Positions 33,366 through 45,586 of a DNA stretch of 64,000 nt are shown here, piece by piece; the stretch's first letter is position 1, and each line of letters begins with the position of its first letter. A program made the position numbers and the translations under genes. Source of the DNA: Iris pallida (Eukaryota > Streptophyta > Magnoliopsida > Asparagales > Iridaceae); NCBI GenBank assembly GCA_029216955.1, contig JANAVB010002199.1, positions 15,453,956 to 15,517,955 on the forward strand. The letters are read 5' to 3'. Below the pieces are notes generated by a model. That model saw only the letters and a list, made by a program, of their open reading frames with translations, ran no database searches and was not told the DNA's origin.

Positions 33366-35747
33366 ATGGACGCGAAGCCGGTGCGCATGGTAAACCTGAA
33401 CGGCACAAACTATCATTATTGGCGGAGCAAGATGAAGGATTTGCTATTTGTCAAGAAACTGCATCTACCCGTGTTTGCATCCGAGAAGCCCAGTGATAAA
33501 TCCGAGGAGGACTGGACATTCGAGCACATACAGGTGTGTGGGTACATACGGCAGTTTGTTGACGAGAACGTGTACAACTACGTTGCCAATATTGAGCACG
33601 CAAAGACGTTGTGGGATAAGCTGGAATCCTTGTATGCGAAGAAGACCGGGGTAAACAAATTGTTCCTGATCCGAACGATGATGGGTCTACGATACAAGGA
33701 TGGGGCGTCTATTTCGGATCACTTGAGTGAGTTCCAGGGCGTGGTTGACCAGCTATCTTCTATGGGAGTCAAGTTCGACGACGAAGTTCAGGGACTGTGG
33801 CTGCTGTGTACTTTGTCAGACTCGTGGGAGACCGTACGAGTATCTATGATCGCTTCTGCTCCAGAGGGCGTGGTCAGTCTGGAGTTTGCCAAGAGCGGAG
33901 TGTTGAATGAAGAGATGCGGAGACGTTCTCAGGGCACTTCATCCACATCCCATCACTCAGAGGCACTTGTTTCAGAGAGCCACGGAAGGGGCAAAAGCAG
34001 GGGTCCAGGTGGTGGCAGAGACAAGAGCAGGGGGAAGTCCAAGGGTCGGTACGAGGACTCAGAGTGTTACCATTGTGGTAAGAAGGGCCAAATCAAGCGG
34101 AACTGTTTCGCTTGGAAGAGAGAGAAGAAGGGCGACAAAGGGAAGCAAGAAGAGAACACTACAGCGACGGCCTCGATGCATGGAGGCGATGTGATCATCG
34201 TAGGTGATGCGGTCATTACTAACCTCGCCTGCGATATCAATTCTTGGCTGGTGGACTCAGGGGCTTCAGCATATGTATCTCACAACAGGGCACTGTTTGC
34301 CACTTACACGACAGGCGACTGTGGCGTGTTGAAGATGGGCAACGGAGATGTGTCGAAGGCGGTTGCCGTTGGAGATGTGCATTTGAGAACGAAGACGGGT
34401 GCGGTTCTTGTTCTCAAGGATGTTCGTCATGTCCCTGATATCCGTTTCAACCTGGTGTCGGTTGGAAGGTTGGATGACGAGGGATTCTTCAGTCTCTTCG
34501 GGAACAGTCAGTGGAAGCTTTCCAGGGGTTCGTTGGTGATTGCCAGAGGAAGCAAGAAGTTCGGTCTCTACTATATGGAGGGGAGCGCACAGGGGACACA
34601 GGAGGTGAACGCAGTCAGTGATGCGTCTACCGAGTTGTGGCACAGGCGGCTCGGCCATATCAGCGAGAAGGGGATGAGCTACTTGGTGAACAAGAAGGTG
34701 ATTCCGGGGCTCAAGTCTACAAAGTTGGAGAAGTGCACGCACTGTTTAGCTGGGAAGCAAAATAGGGTGTCTTTCCAAAGTCACCCAAGTTCGAAGAAGC
34801 CGGCGTTGCTCGAGTTGATTCACTCGGATGTCTGCGGTCCTATGAAGGTAAAATCTCTTGGTGGTGCTTCTTACTTTGTAACCTTTATTGATGACTGTTC
34901 CAAAAAGGTTTGGGTCTATGCCTTAAAGACCAAGGATCAGGTGCTGCCTACTTTCAAGGAGTTTCAGGCCTCTGTTGAAAGGGAGACGGGCAAGAAGTTG
35001 TTATGTGTTCGGTCCGACAATGGCGGCGAATACATCGATCCCTTTGATGCGTATTGCAGAGAGCAAGGGATACGACACCAGAAGACTCCGCCAAAGACAC
35101 CTCAGCTCAATGGTGTAGCGGAGCGCATGAACAGGACACTGATGGAGAGGGTGCGGTGTTTGCTGTCAGAAGCAAACTTGCCGGGCAGTTATTGGGGTGA
35201 GGCTCTTCTCACAGCTGCTTATGTTATTAATTTGTCTCCTAGTGCTCCTTTGCAGGGTGATGTGCCTGACAAAGTATGGTACGGCAAAGAGCCGTCATAC
35301 AATCACCTGCGGGCGTTTGGTTGTAAGACCTTCGTGCATGTACCAAAGGACGAGAGGACCAAACTTGAGCCGAAGACGAGACGATGCGTCTTTGTCGGCT
35401 TCGGTCGGGATGAGTTTGGCTATAGACTCTACGACCCAGTGGAAGGAAAGCTCTACAGAAGCAGGGACGTGGTATTCGTCGAGGATCAGACCATGACCAA
35501 CACTCAGGATTCCGAGACGCCTTCTGAGGCTGAGGAATTGCCTGAGTTAGAGTCATTTCGCTTCGAGCAGTTTCCAGAGGACATCGCAGAGGATCCAGTT
35601 ATGGGGGAGCCAGTACATGGAGTTGCTCCCAACCTTGATCATCAGCCTGCTGATGGTGGTCAGGGTGTCCCTCAGGAGGATGAGCATGCCGGAGAGGCAG
35701 TTCCTGAAGGGGAGGAGGTATACAGCCAGCACCAGTGGCTCCACTGA
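33366..35747 (+). pseudogene. Copia B: gag, protease and integrase
   Basis: 794 codons from ATG (an open frame continues upstream into the LTR, but the gag start is clear from MDAKPVRMVNLNGTNYHYW). Domains in order: UBN2 gag, CCHC knuckle CYHCGKKGQIKRNC (about residue 235), aspartic protease DSGASAYVSHN, HHCC finger (LWHRRLGHISEKGM.., CTHCLAGK), integrase core with HSDVCGPM, DNGGEY and LNGVAERMNRT, then an acidic linker. A net 7-nt loss relative to Copia A, in the linker near 35715, throws the frame to a TGA at 35745 before RT. All catalytic residues I can check are present. Confidence 0.9.
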
Positions 35748-37387
35748 GAAGGAGCGATAGAGATCGTCGACCATCTACGAGATACTCACCGGATGAGTAT
35801 GTGCTATTGACTGACGGGGGAGAGCCCGAAAGTTTTGCAGAGGCTATGGAAGACGAACACAGGCAGGAGTGGATGGAGGCTATGCAGGAGGAGATGAGTT
35901 CCTTGCACACCAATTCCACTTATGATCTGGTGCGGTTGCCAAAGGGCAAGAAGGCTTTGAAGAATCGATGTGTGTTCAGAGTGAAGCAGACGAAAGATGC
36001 TACTCGCCCTCGATACAAAGCAAGGCTGGTAGTTAAAGGCTACGGTCAGCGGAAAGGCGTGGATTATGATGAGATCTTTTCGCCTGTCGTCAAGTATTCG
36101 TCTATTCGGGTGGTGCTGGCATTAGCAGCCAGTCTCGACTTGGATGTCGAGCAGATGGACGTGAAGACGGCATTCCTCCACGGTGATCTTGAGAAGGAGT
36201 TGTACATGGAGCAGCCAGAGAGATTCTGCGAGAAGGGCAAGTCACATTTGGTCTGCCGGTTGAGGAAGAGCTTGTATGGTCTGAAGCAGGCTCCGAGGCA
36301 GTGGTACAGGAAGTTCGAGTCGTTTATGGGGGAGCATGGTTATGCACGGACGACGTCGGACCACTGTGTATTTGTGAGGTATTTTGCCGAGGATGATTTC
36401 ATCATTTTGATGCTCTATGTAGATGACATGCTATTAGTGGATCGGAATGCCACTAGGATAGCGGAGTTGAAGTGCCAGCTGGGCGCGGCCTTCTCTATGA
36501 AGGATTTGGGCGCAGCGAAGACTATTCTTGGGATGGAGATCAGCCGAGAGAGAGAGTCCAAGTTGCTACACTTGTCCCAAACGAAGTACATTCACCGGGT
36601 ACTTCAGCGTTTCGGGATGGACGGGTCGAAGAAAGTGAGTTCCCCCCTCGCGGCTCACTTTAAGCTCACTGAGGAACAGTGTCCATCTACCGAGGACGAA
36701 AAAGAAGATATGGAGCGGGTTCCATATGCCTCAGCTGTGGGAAGCCTTATGTATGCCATGGTGTGTACGAGGCCAGATATTGCTCATGCAGTTGGTACGG
36801 TTAGCAGGTATCTTTTAAATCCTGGAAGGGTACATTGGAGTACGGTCAAGTGGATTCTACGATATCTTCAGGGCACTGCTGGTTGGAGACTTTCCTTTGG
36901 TGGTGACGAGCCGAAGCTGGTTGGGTATACCGACGCTGATATGGCTGGAGATGTAGACACGAGGCGATCGACTTCGGGCTACGTGATGATGTTTGCGGGA
37001 GGAGCGGTGTCGTGGCAGTCGCGGTTGCAGAAGTGTGTTGCCTTGTCGACAATGGAGGCGGAATACATTGCGGCGACGGAGGCTTGCAAGGAGCTGTTGT
37101 GGATGAAGAAGCTGTTGCAGGAAATGGGACTGAAGCAAGAGCAGTATACTTTGCTTTGCGACAGTCAGAGTGCTATCCACCTTGTGAAGAATCAGACGTT
37201 TCATAGCCGGTCCAAGCACATCGAGACTCGGTATCATTGGATACGGAATGTGGTTGAGAAGAAGGACGCGGAGCTTGAGAAGGTTCATACAGATGACAAC
37301 GGAGCTGATATGTTCACGAAGATTCTACCAAGGGGGAAGTTTGAGTACTGCAGGCAGGTCGTCGGGATGACGATATCCTCCCCATAG
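35735..37387 (+). pseudogene. Copia B: reverse transcriptase and RNase H
   Basis: Open for 550 codons to the natural end (ISSP, stop at 37387), overlapping the first frame by 13 nt in another register. It contains TYDLVRLPKGKKALKNR, the catalytic YVDDMLL, CTRPDIAHAVG, RNase H YTDADMAGD, STMEAEYIAATEACKE and ADMFTK. There is no ATG at the beginning (the frame opens at a GTG), so this part would be made only with a frame change or by using the element in trans. One fusion frame is the usual state in this family, so I read the split as a mutation. Confidence 0.9.
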
Positions 37388-37404
37388 TTGTGAAGGGGGA
37401 GATT

Positions 37405-38217
37405 TGTTGGAGTGGGTGGGGTTCCCAACCTATGTGGAGAAGACCCCGGAGTGCGACGAGCGCCGTTCGTGTGTCGAATAAGCTCGGGAAGTAGGCGACG
37501 CGGAGTCGCTACTGCTGCTGCTGCTCCTGAAGAAGATTCTGGACTGGGTCTGCCGAGTTCGGCCCGAACTCGGTCCCAGGCCGAGTTCTGGCCGAACTCG
37601 GTCTGGCCGTTCCAGAATGTTGGCGTTAGGTGCTGTTTGCTCGACACAGAGTTCTGGCCGAACTCTGTGTCGTCGGGGCTGAAGTGGGATTTCGGGTGAG
37701 TTTTCACCACTGGATCTAATCCAACGGTTCAGGTTTGCTGCGGGATTAGGGAATTATATTGGAATTTCCCAACCCTAATTCATGGGGCAAAATATCGCAA
37801 AGGCAACACAACTTGGAGAGAGAAGGAGGCAAGAGTGCCATTACAACTTCGGAAGAGAAGACGGAGGATTGAAGGTCGTTTTCGAAGGAGATCGTGTTTC
37901 GGGTAATCTCTACTCGTCGTTCTCGCTCTTCGTAGCCTTGTAATCATTGTTTTTACTTCTGAGTGTTGTGGGGATCCGATTTGGATCGGGAGGAGTTTGT
38001 AGAGGGTGTAATTCTTCTATTCCATTAGTGGAGGCTTCTCAGGGTTGGACTCCGATCGTCCCGTGGTTTTTCCCGCAAGGGTTTTTCACGTCAAAAATTC
38101 TCTGTGTCTGCGTGGATTGTTTTGTGTATTTGTTTTTGGGTTCGTGCGTTGTATTGCTCGGTCCTCTCGCAGGTACTCTCCGATTTGGGGAAAGGTTTCC
38201 GCGTTTCTTTCCCAACA
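37405..38217 (+). repeat. 3' LTR of Copia B
   Basis: 813 bp, preceded by the polypurine tract at 37392-37402. It is highly similar to the 5' LTR, indicating recent insertion. Confidence 0.93.
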
Positions 38218-38578
38218 GGGGGAAGCAGCCTTACAACATTGTGGCGAGCTGTGGAAGGCGCAGGTGTGGACGGGTGCGGGCGGGCGCGGACGGGTGGGCG
38301 TGGGCGGGTAGCATGATGGTGAGTTGATATGGCGGCAACGAGCGCAGACACGGGAGGTGCAGGCGCGGTGGCGAACAGCAGTGGCGGAGGGCAGGGTTTG
38401 CCGAGGGCGCGCGGTTCGTCGGATCGTGGCGCAGTGATAATAACAGAAAATTTAACATTGAACTGACGGAGGATATCAAGATAAATTTTTTTAATAGTTG
38501 ATGATGTTGAATTAGTACCTTTCAAAGTTGAGAGTATAAAGTTAAATTTTTTGAATTGTTGAAAATATCAAGTTGTAA

Positions 38579-40991
38579 TTTAGTCTATATACATCGCTAC
38601 CTATTAAGTGACGATTTTTTTAACGGATATATTTCTGGCGGATATATTCCAAATTCTTGATAAAATACATTGACAGCAGCAACATAATTCCCAAGAGAAC
38701 CAATTTTTCATGAGTACTAGCATGTAGAGCTAGGAATTTTGTCAAGGGAATACAAATCTCCGCTAATAATTTTTATTCACAAAAAAACTAGTATATATAC
38801 AATTTGAGCTAGAAAGTACAATTTTTTTTCTCTGTGTATGTTAAATTTAATGAACAATTTTAATTAGTAAACATATATTAGAACATTTTTGAAACAACAA
38901 TTTCTTTGGTAAAGTCTAATTTTTTTATTATATAGTAGGAAAGATATAGTGGTACAAATTTATGTAGTCAGACAAATTATGTGTTTAATAATGTGTTTAA
39001 TAATGGTATTCTAGTCTAGGGAACTGAGATGTTACTAACGAGGGATTTCTTCCATTTGCAATGTTTTCCTTGGAAAATCTTGTTTATTATCAAGGAATTT
39101 GCTAGTTACGATTATACTTGGGAACTCCATAAAGATGAACATGATTATCAATTAAGTGACAATGATTATCCATAAAGATGAACTCCATAAAGATGAATAA
39201 TTATTTTGTGGATCCTGCCCAAAGGCCTACAATACTCAACCCGTAGGCCCGCAACACCCGATCAAAGGCCCGCTGTACTTGGATTTTGCAAAGGAATTAT
39301 TCAGAAATTTTCTCGGTCGAGACAGATAGCATTTCTTCATGGTGGATAGTTTTGATCATTCTTTTATTTACCTTCACATTTAATAAAATTGAACTGTTTA
39401 CTTATTTTGTTTGCTATATTTCATGAGTTGTTAATGCTAATAAAAAGAAAATAATAAAATAGAGTAATATTTTGTAGCGAAATATTCTTAATCTGTCTTT
39501 TTCACATAAGCATTTGTTTCTGCCTGTAGAAATAGGCTACTACAAATAGGCGTGCTCCTGACATCTGCTTATTTGCATCGTCTAAAACAATATAATATGT
39601 AACATTAGATGTTGTCTATAACCAACGAGAACAAATTAGTGCTCCCCACGTAGTTTATCATTGATTATATGCAATTATCCATATAAAAGAAAAGGAGCTA
39701 TCAATGGTTCCTACAACTTAAGGTTTTAATAAATTGGATACTAATATTCATCACAGAGATCATTCAATTTACTATAAAAAATGATTTAAGTGTTCAAACT
39801 ATGCCAATCACCCATACTCAGTTACTTCGACATGCAAATGTAAAGGAACTTAGAATTATGAATACAACCAATGAAAAGAAGTCATGATTTAAAGATATCG
39901 ATGGACCCTCGATCAAATGAGACTCTTCATCATCATCATCATCATCATCATCAAGCAAGAGTGCACACTGCAGAGAGACTTACTAATCTTCCCTAATTCA
40001 GCAATGGGGGATTGTCAAAGGGATTTTATCTGCATTAAACAATGCCGTCGCACTTTACTCTTAAATCTTAACCGAGAAGAAGTAATCACAGATGACAACA
40101 TTATTTCAAGCATGATCTTAACACCAATCCAGGAACAAAATCTTCGGTCATCAGAGTCTTCTTCCCACAAGGGAGAGAGATGATGGAAACTGTGACCCAC
40201 AAAACCTGGAAAAATAGAAATAGCAGCTGTCATGTTGTTTATTATCCATCATATTCAAAGGGAAAACAATATGATATGATGACATTCATCATCTTATCCT
40301 ATATCTTATTTAGCCAGGCTAGCGACGCCATTTAATTTGGCAGTCCACAATTAAGAGAGGTCAACTGCAAAATGTTTGTTGTGTAACGTAACTAAATCAT
40401 ATCAGTAGAATCCTTACTTCAGCTTTAGCATAAAATTTGGCATAAAGGCTTTGTTGTTCTTGTTGTAATATAAACATAAAATAGGTTTCCTAACAGGTTA
40501 ACGGATTAGGTTAACTTTTAAAAAAAGAAGTTATTCATACCAAAAAATAAATCCAATCCAAACTCTGATCCAATCAACATCAAATTGGCATGGTGTGGCA
40601 GGAGAGAGATGAATGGGGGCATTAAACTCTCACATCTAAAGCATGAGAAGGGACAGTCCCCACACTTTCTTCTCCCCCTCCTCACATAACACCCTCCCCA
40701 TCCAACTCTAGTTCACCTAATAAAGGCTTCAACTACAAAGGGTCAGTGGCCAGAACATGGCACCTAATAACTGTAGCATTCAAGAGCAAATTTATAAAGG
40801 CATGTGCAATACTAACGAAGGGAAAAATGGAAGGACCCTCACACTAGGAGGGAGCTTTGAATGTTACTGGTTGCTTGTTACAGCAAACAAAGGATTGCTA
40901 CTATTTATTGATATATTGACTTCTCATGCTCTCCTTCACTAATGACCCTGCGAGTCTTCCGCAGTCAAAAGGAACAGAATTCACTTTATAA
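38579..40991. other. Intergenic DNA, no recognisable gene
   Basis: AT-rich. A (CAT)n run lies at about 39928-39951. The plus-strand frames at 39917 and 40757 and the minus-strand frame at 40015 have no recognisable domains or codon bias. Confidence 0.45.
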
Positions 40992-41394
40992 GACCATCAT
41001 TAGTAGTTGGGACTCTCAAATTCAATTTGGGGCCCAAAATTTCAAAAAAAAGGTAAATGTAGAATGTGTTGGATTTGTGTGAGAATAGTAGGAAATGATA
41101 AAGTGAGCTCCGGTCCCAAAGATTGTGTCGTCAAAAATTAATGTAGGAAAAAAATAATATAAAGTCTAGAATCTAGAAAGTTGGGCTCCAAATTGTGACT
41201 TACTATTCTACAAAATGAGTTCCTACAATCTAGAATCTAGAAATTGGGAGGCCCAACCCTTAGCACCTATGGGTGCGATGGGACCGAAATTGTAGAAATT
41301 GGGATTAAGGATGAGACTTACTAATCTACAAAATGAGCTTCCACATTCTAAATCTAGAATCTAGAAAATGGGAAGGGCCTTACTAATGATGCTC
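40992..41394. mobile_element. PIF/Harbinger-type (Tourist-like) MITE
   Basis: 403 bp. Inverted ends GACCATCATTAGTAG and CTAATGATGCTC with a TAA target duplication at 40989-40991 and 41395-41397. The interior has several copies of AATCTAGAATCTAGAAA and GACTTACTA.TCTACAAAAT, giving internal repeat structure. Non-coding. Confidence 0.65.
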
Positions 41395-41397
41395 TAA

Positions 41398-44097
41398 GAA
41401 GCCAATTCAGCTAGTCTTGTACCTTCAAATTGAACCCATCTTCTCTGGTCTTGAAACAGTAGATACCTGGTGATGAAGTGGGTGGAAGCCCATTTCCTAC
41501 AAGGATAACAATCTGAGTCCAGAAACGAACCCCCGCAAAACCGCCCCTAAACTGCCAATTAAGAAGGGTCCGAAACTGATTCGGATAATAATAATAATCG
41601 TAAATCATACTCGCATTACTGGGTTCTGCTAGTACAACAACAGCAACAACAAAGCCTTCATCCCAAATTTTTGAGGTCTAATATTTGAGTAGTTTAATTC
41701 CACCCAGTTCTGTTAAAAGCCATCTCCTAGGGAACATAAACACAAACCATATCCTGTTTTTATAGCATCAACAAAAGTTTGTTTAGGCCTAATGGATTCT
41801 TTGCTAATTATTTTTGTTTCAAATATATGATATTTGACTGGAACTTATGTAGCACAAGTACAGTACTTATTTCACATGAATGCATTTGCAGAGCATGAAG
41901 TTACTGTAATAGTAATCAAAGAGAAAATGGTTCACACATTTGAGTTGGTAACTGGTATTGAACAATAAGAGAGCTTAGGTTTCGTTGTCTCTATCCAAAA
42001 ACAACAAAGTTAAACCTATAGTAATCAGATTGAGTTTGACAAGAAAAAAAACAAGATCAAGTAGGCATTGACAAAGGAACGACTAAAAGGTGATGAAACA
42101 CTAAAACATTATGAAAAGAACACAAAGAAAAGATCAGAAGGCAATTTTATGATGAAGATAATAGGAGAGAAACTTGGAGTTCTAAATAGAAACTTGGATA
42201 ACTACATTCCGAGACTTGAAACCTGGGAGAGAATTCTCTTCCTTTAGTCCTCCAAAGGAAGAAAGGGGAGGACACTCAGAAGCTATTTTGTTTGTTCTAA
42301 ATAAAGCAGTTGGAAAAACATATATACTTTTTCGTAAATGAGAAGTTTGCTTTTGTATAACGTGTTCTACTGCCCTCCACATATGGCCTAATACTATCAA
42401 ATAAATCAAGCTTACACCTTAAGGCCATAGCCATCCTTCTATGGCTCCATATGCATCAATCCAAAGATGGTATGATCACATTTATAGTTCACATATAAAC
42501 AGCATATGTTGCATCATGCAACAAACTCTAGATTGTAGTTCCAGCTAAAGGAAACCAAATAACCCCGGGAATGGAGAAAGTTCCAGATTATATATTTATT
42601 TCAGGGACAGATTCACCTTCCAGATAGAGATGTACAATATTAACAGTTATATTTATCCTTAATTCTTTGATTGCTTTTGAATTTCACTCATGATAGCATC
42701 AAAAGTATCAAAATTACAAAAAGATTCAACAAAGCCATCCATGAACAAGGCAAAAGAGTCTAATAAAATACAGTTAGAAGCTAATTAAAAAAAGTGGGAG
42801 TAGTCATGTATTACTAGTTTAAATTGTAAAACTAAACAAAACAATTACCAGCAAATTTTCATAGAAATTGTGGTAAGATGCTTTATAAAGCACCACGCAC
42901 ATGTTAGCTTTATCGATTCAGAACTTCAAATAGGAACCCACCTGCACCTTGAATGGGAACTCCAGGCGAGGTTCATCTCTACTAAACCTTGAGAAAGTCC
43001 TGTAGACAGAATTAAGGGTCCATAAGGAGCTGCGACAAACAGGAAAAACAATAGAAGTGAACAAATAATAGAGTTTATTCTTAAAACCTTACTCGACCTG
43101 AACCTCGATTGCTGTCTGGAAACTAAAGCTCTCCAAAATCAACTAGGGGTAACGTCTGAAAACTGAAACTCACCACTTCATTAAGAAGTTAAGATGTAAC
43201 CTCCCTTAACGTCTGAAAACTGAAGCTCCTCAATCTTTCTAGGTCAATTTTCTGTTAGGCCTTGTAAACTATGGATGTATAACCAAACACAGATATGAAG
43301 GATCTCTAAGACAAGTCAGAAGCAATAACAAGATTATGTGCTACTAACTACCAACTTCAATTCCCGAAGAAAAAAGACTACAACAGCTCAAGATAATTAA
43401 GATTAAAGAATAAAAGATGAATGTGTTTCCTAGCTATTGAGCAGAGTACCAGAAAGACCCAACTCCAAAACAAGGGAAATAGCAACTCCCCTGCTAGAGA
43501 AAGATTGAAATTTTATCATCCATAACTATGTAAAAGGATCTGGACTGACATAATGTTATCAACAGAGTTATTGTGTCAACAGTCAACATAATGTTGCTAC
43601 CACAAATTCTACTAATCTGCATCACACATATATAATGTTCTGCATACTAAGTGCGCAGATCAGAAAAAAATATATAAATTGCCAACTTAGTACATATAGC
43701 ACAAGAGCTCAAACAATTCAGAATCATTTTGTTGATCATCACATGGATATATGACATAACCAAAGAAAATTTTCATAACGGATACTAAAGACAAGACTAC
43801 AATTCTACATATGAAGCTTAGCATGCTATACAAACCCAATTACTTTCGTATGAGTCTCCAATTACTTCACTTTGATAATGAATTTGTTGGCTATACTTGA
43901 AAAGAAAGCATAGATCACTAGAGGTACTAATTAACCTTGAAAATTTTCCACGAATTGGCTAACATGTACCGATTGAATTAACCATCCAAAATTTCACTCT
44001 TTATCGTAGATTTCTCAAATGACTAATGTACATCGAAAGCGAGAAGCTTTGATACCTCAACCAACATTTCCGAAGAATTTGCACACCTGTGTTCTCC
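41398..44097. other. Intergenic DNA on the 3' side of the PSI-like gene
   Basis: A short ACAACAACAGCAACAACAAA leader with GCCTTCATCCCAAA and TTCTGTTAAAAGCCAT at about 41631-41735 resembles a plant RTE/SINE 3' end fragment. CGTCTGAAAACTGAA is repeated near 43153 and 43209. No gene is supported. Confidence 0.45.
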
Positions 44098-45586
44098 TCA
44101 CAATCTTCCAGAAGAATCGACAAGCTGCATCTGCTGCCAGTCCATACATTCTTCGAAATCCACACTGCTCGTGCAATCCAGCAGCGCGTTCTGCTGCTGC
44201 TCGTAGCGGCAGATGTAGTTCAGCCCGACCAGGAGCTCGCATATGGCGTCCTCCGTCTTCCCCCTGTCCGCGAAATACAGCGTCTGGAGCAGCAGCACGT
44301 TCTCCCTCGCCACGATCTGCGGCTGCTGCTCGAAGTTCCTCTCGGTCTGCCACCGGACCATGTTGTGCGCCATGGGCACGAGCCACCCGAGGGTCCTCTC
44401 CATCGCCTCCTTCCAGTCGTGGGCGAGGGAGGCGTCGTAGATCGCCAAGTTATTGACGTAGGACTTCAGGCTCTTCCGCAGGGCCAGCCTGAGGCTCGCC
44501 GGCAGCATCTGGTAGAGGTCGTCCCTCGCCTCGTCCCCGACCAGATGCGGGTACTTGAGCAGCTTGTCGATGATGATGATGACATTGGCGTAGTGCATCG
44601 CGAGGCAAGAGCCGCCTAAAGTGTTCGGCGGGGCGAGCATTGTCAGCCTGCTCTTCGTGCCGACGACAATCTCTTTCCCGCCGAACGATACAACCGAAGA
44701 AGCGGCCGTCTCGGTCTCGGTCTCGGCCTCGGCGGCGGGGGAGCCGAGACAGTTGAGGAACAGCCTCCCGGTGTTCGCGCCGCAGTGGAACCGGAGCCCG
44801 GGGCCGGGACGGAAAGACCCCTCTTTGGCGTCGGCGGGGGGGTCGGGCGTGGGGTCCCCGAACACGGAGCGGATCCGGGCGTGGATGGTGCAGACGGCCT
44901 GGGCGAGCATGAGGACGACCTTGTCGAACTTGTGGTTCCAGAGGGACGAGTCGCGGAGGTGCTTGACGTCGTGGCGCTGCCACTGGATCTTCCGGTCCAG
45001 CGCGCGGCGCGCCTCGTCCGACGTGCCGGGGAGCTTGCTGACGGAGTGCTCGAGGTCCGCGAGCAGCTCGAGCTCGGCGTAGAGCGAGGCGGTGGAGGCG
45101 ACGAAGCGGTCCATGCGGCGGACGAGGGAGTCCATCTCCCTGGCGGAGAGGAGGAAGAGGGAGGGGGAGGGGGAGGGGGGAGGGGGAAGGGGTGGAGAGG
45201 AGGAGGTCGGAGTAGACGTGCTCGAAGCCGGAGAGAGGGGGGTGGTGGGGGCAGTGGCGGCGGCCGAGGCGGGAGGCGAGGGAGGCGACCCGGTTGAGGT
45301 TGTCGAGGTGCTCGGCGCGGGCGAGGGAGAGAGGAAGGAGGAGTCGGAGGGGACCAAGGGGGGCGGGGGGAGAGAGAGGTCCCGGTCGGGGTCGGAGAGG
45401 GAGCGGTGGAGGTGGGCGGCGCGGGACATGGCGCTGGCGACCTCGAAGGAGAGAATGCCGACGACGGAGTCGAGAGTCTTCAAGAGGAGCACCGCGCCGG
45501 AGCGGGGGGTCCGGCGCGGCGGCGAACGGAGGGGGAGATTTCTTGGTTTTCTTCCGCATTTTTTGGATCCAAGGCTCAGCTACCAT
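44098..45586 (-). CDS. DUF3475/DUF668 protein, PSK SIMULATOR (PSI)-like, frame-disrupted at N-terminus
   Basis: The frame ending at 44098 is open for 464 codons back to 45492. It shows GILSFEVASAMSRAAHLHRS (first half of DUF3475), SAREMDSLVRRMDRFV, LNHKFD-type coiled segments, then DUF668 at about residues 292-380 (GGSCLAMHYANVIIIIDKLL, then LYQMLPASLR) and the family tail NFEQQ..LLLQTLYFADR..YEQQQNALLDC. The conserved N-terminal start MVAEPWIQKM, with ATG at 45586, and the second half of DUF3475 (AEHLDNLNRVASLASRLG, then GFEHVYSDLL) are both in another frame. So the frame changes near 45500-45555, near 45340, and in the G-rich tract at 45160-45200. The net effect from ATG to stop is one surplus base. 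The Arabidopsis PSI members studied act in peptide-hormone growth signalling; for this subclade the role is unknown. Confidence 0.8.

Larger units (their letters stand above)
32502..38217 (+). mobile_element. Complete Copia LTR retrotransposon B
   Basis: 5716 bp, plus orientation, same family as Copia A. The LTRs are 795 and 813 bp with TGTTGG..CCAACA ends. The PBS TGGTATCAGAGC is at 33300-33311 and the polypurine tract GAAGGGGGAGA lies just before the 3' LTR. The target duplication is GGGGG (32497-32501 and 38218-38222), inside a G-rich tract and so less informative than usual. The polyprotein frame is open except for one frameshift near 35715, which makes it a near-intact copy. Confidence 0.95.
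32318..38578. mobile_element. Possible DNA element with GC-rich core, split by Copia B
   Basis: The outer sequences are imperfect inverted repeats: left TTACAACTTAATA.. then GATAGGTACTAACTTAATAT; right, on the minus strand, TTACAACTTGATA.. then GAAAGGTACTAATTCAACAT. Between them, once Copia B is removed, remain about 540 bp with a GC-rich core (32470-32501 and 38223-38430, GGACGGGTGCGGGCGGG-type). Inverted AT-rich ends around a GC-rich core resemble a MITE or Pack-MULE that captured host DNA, but I see no identifiable captured gene and no target duplication. Confidence 0.4.
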
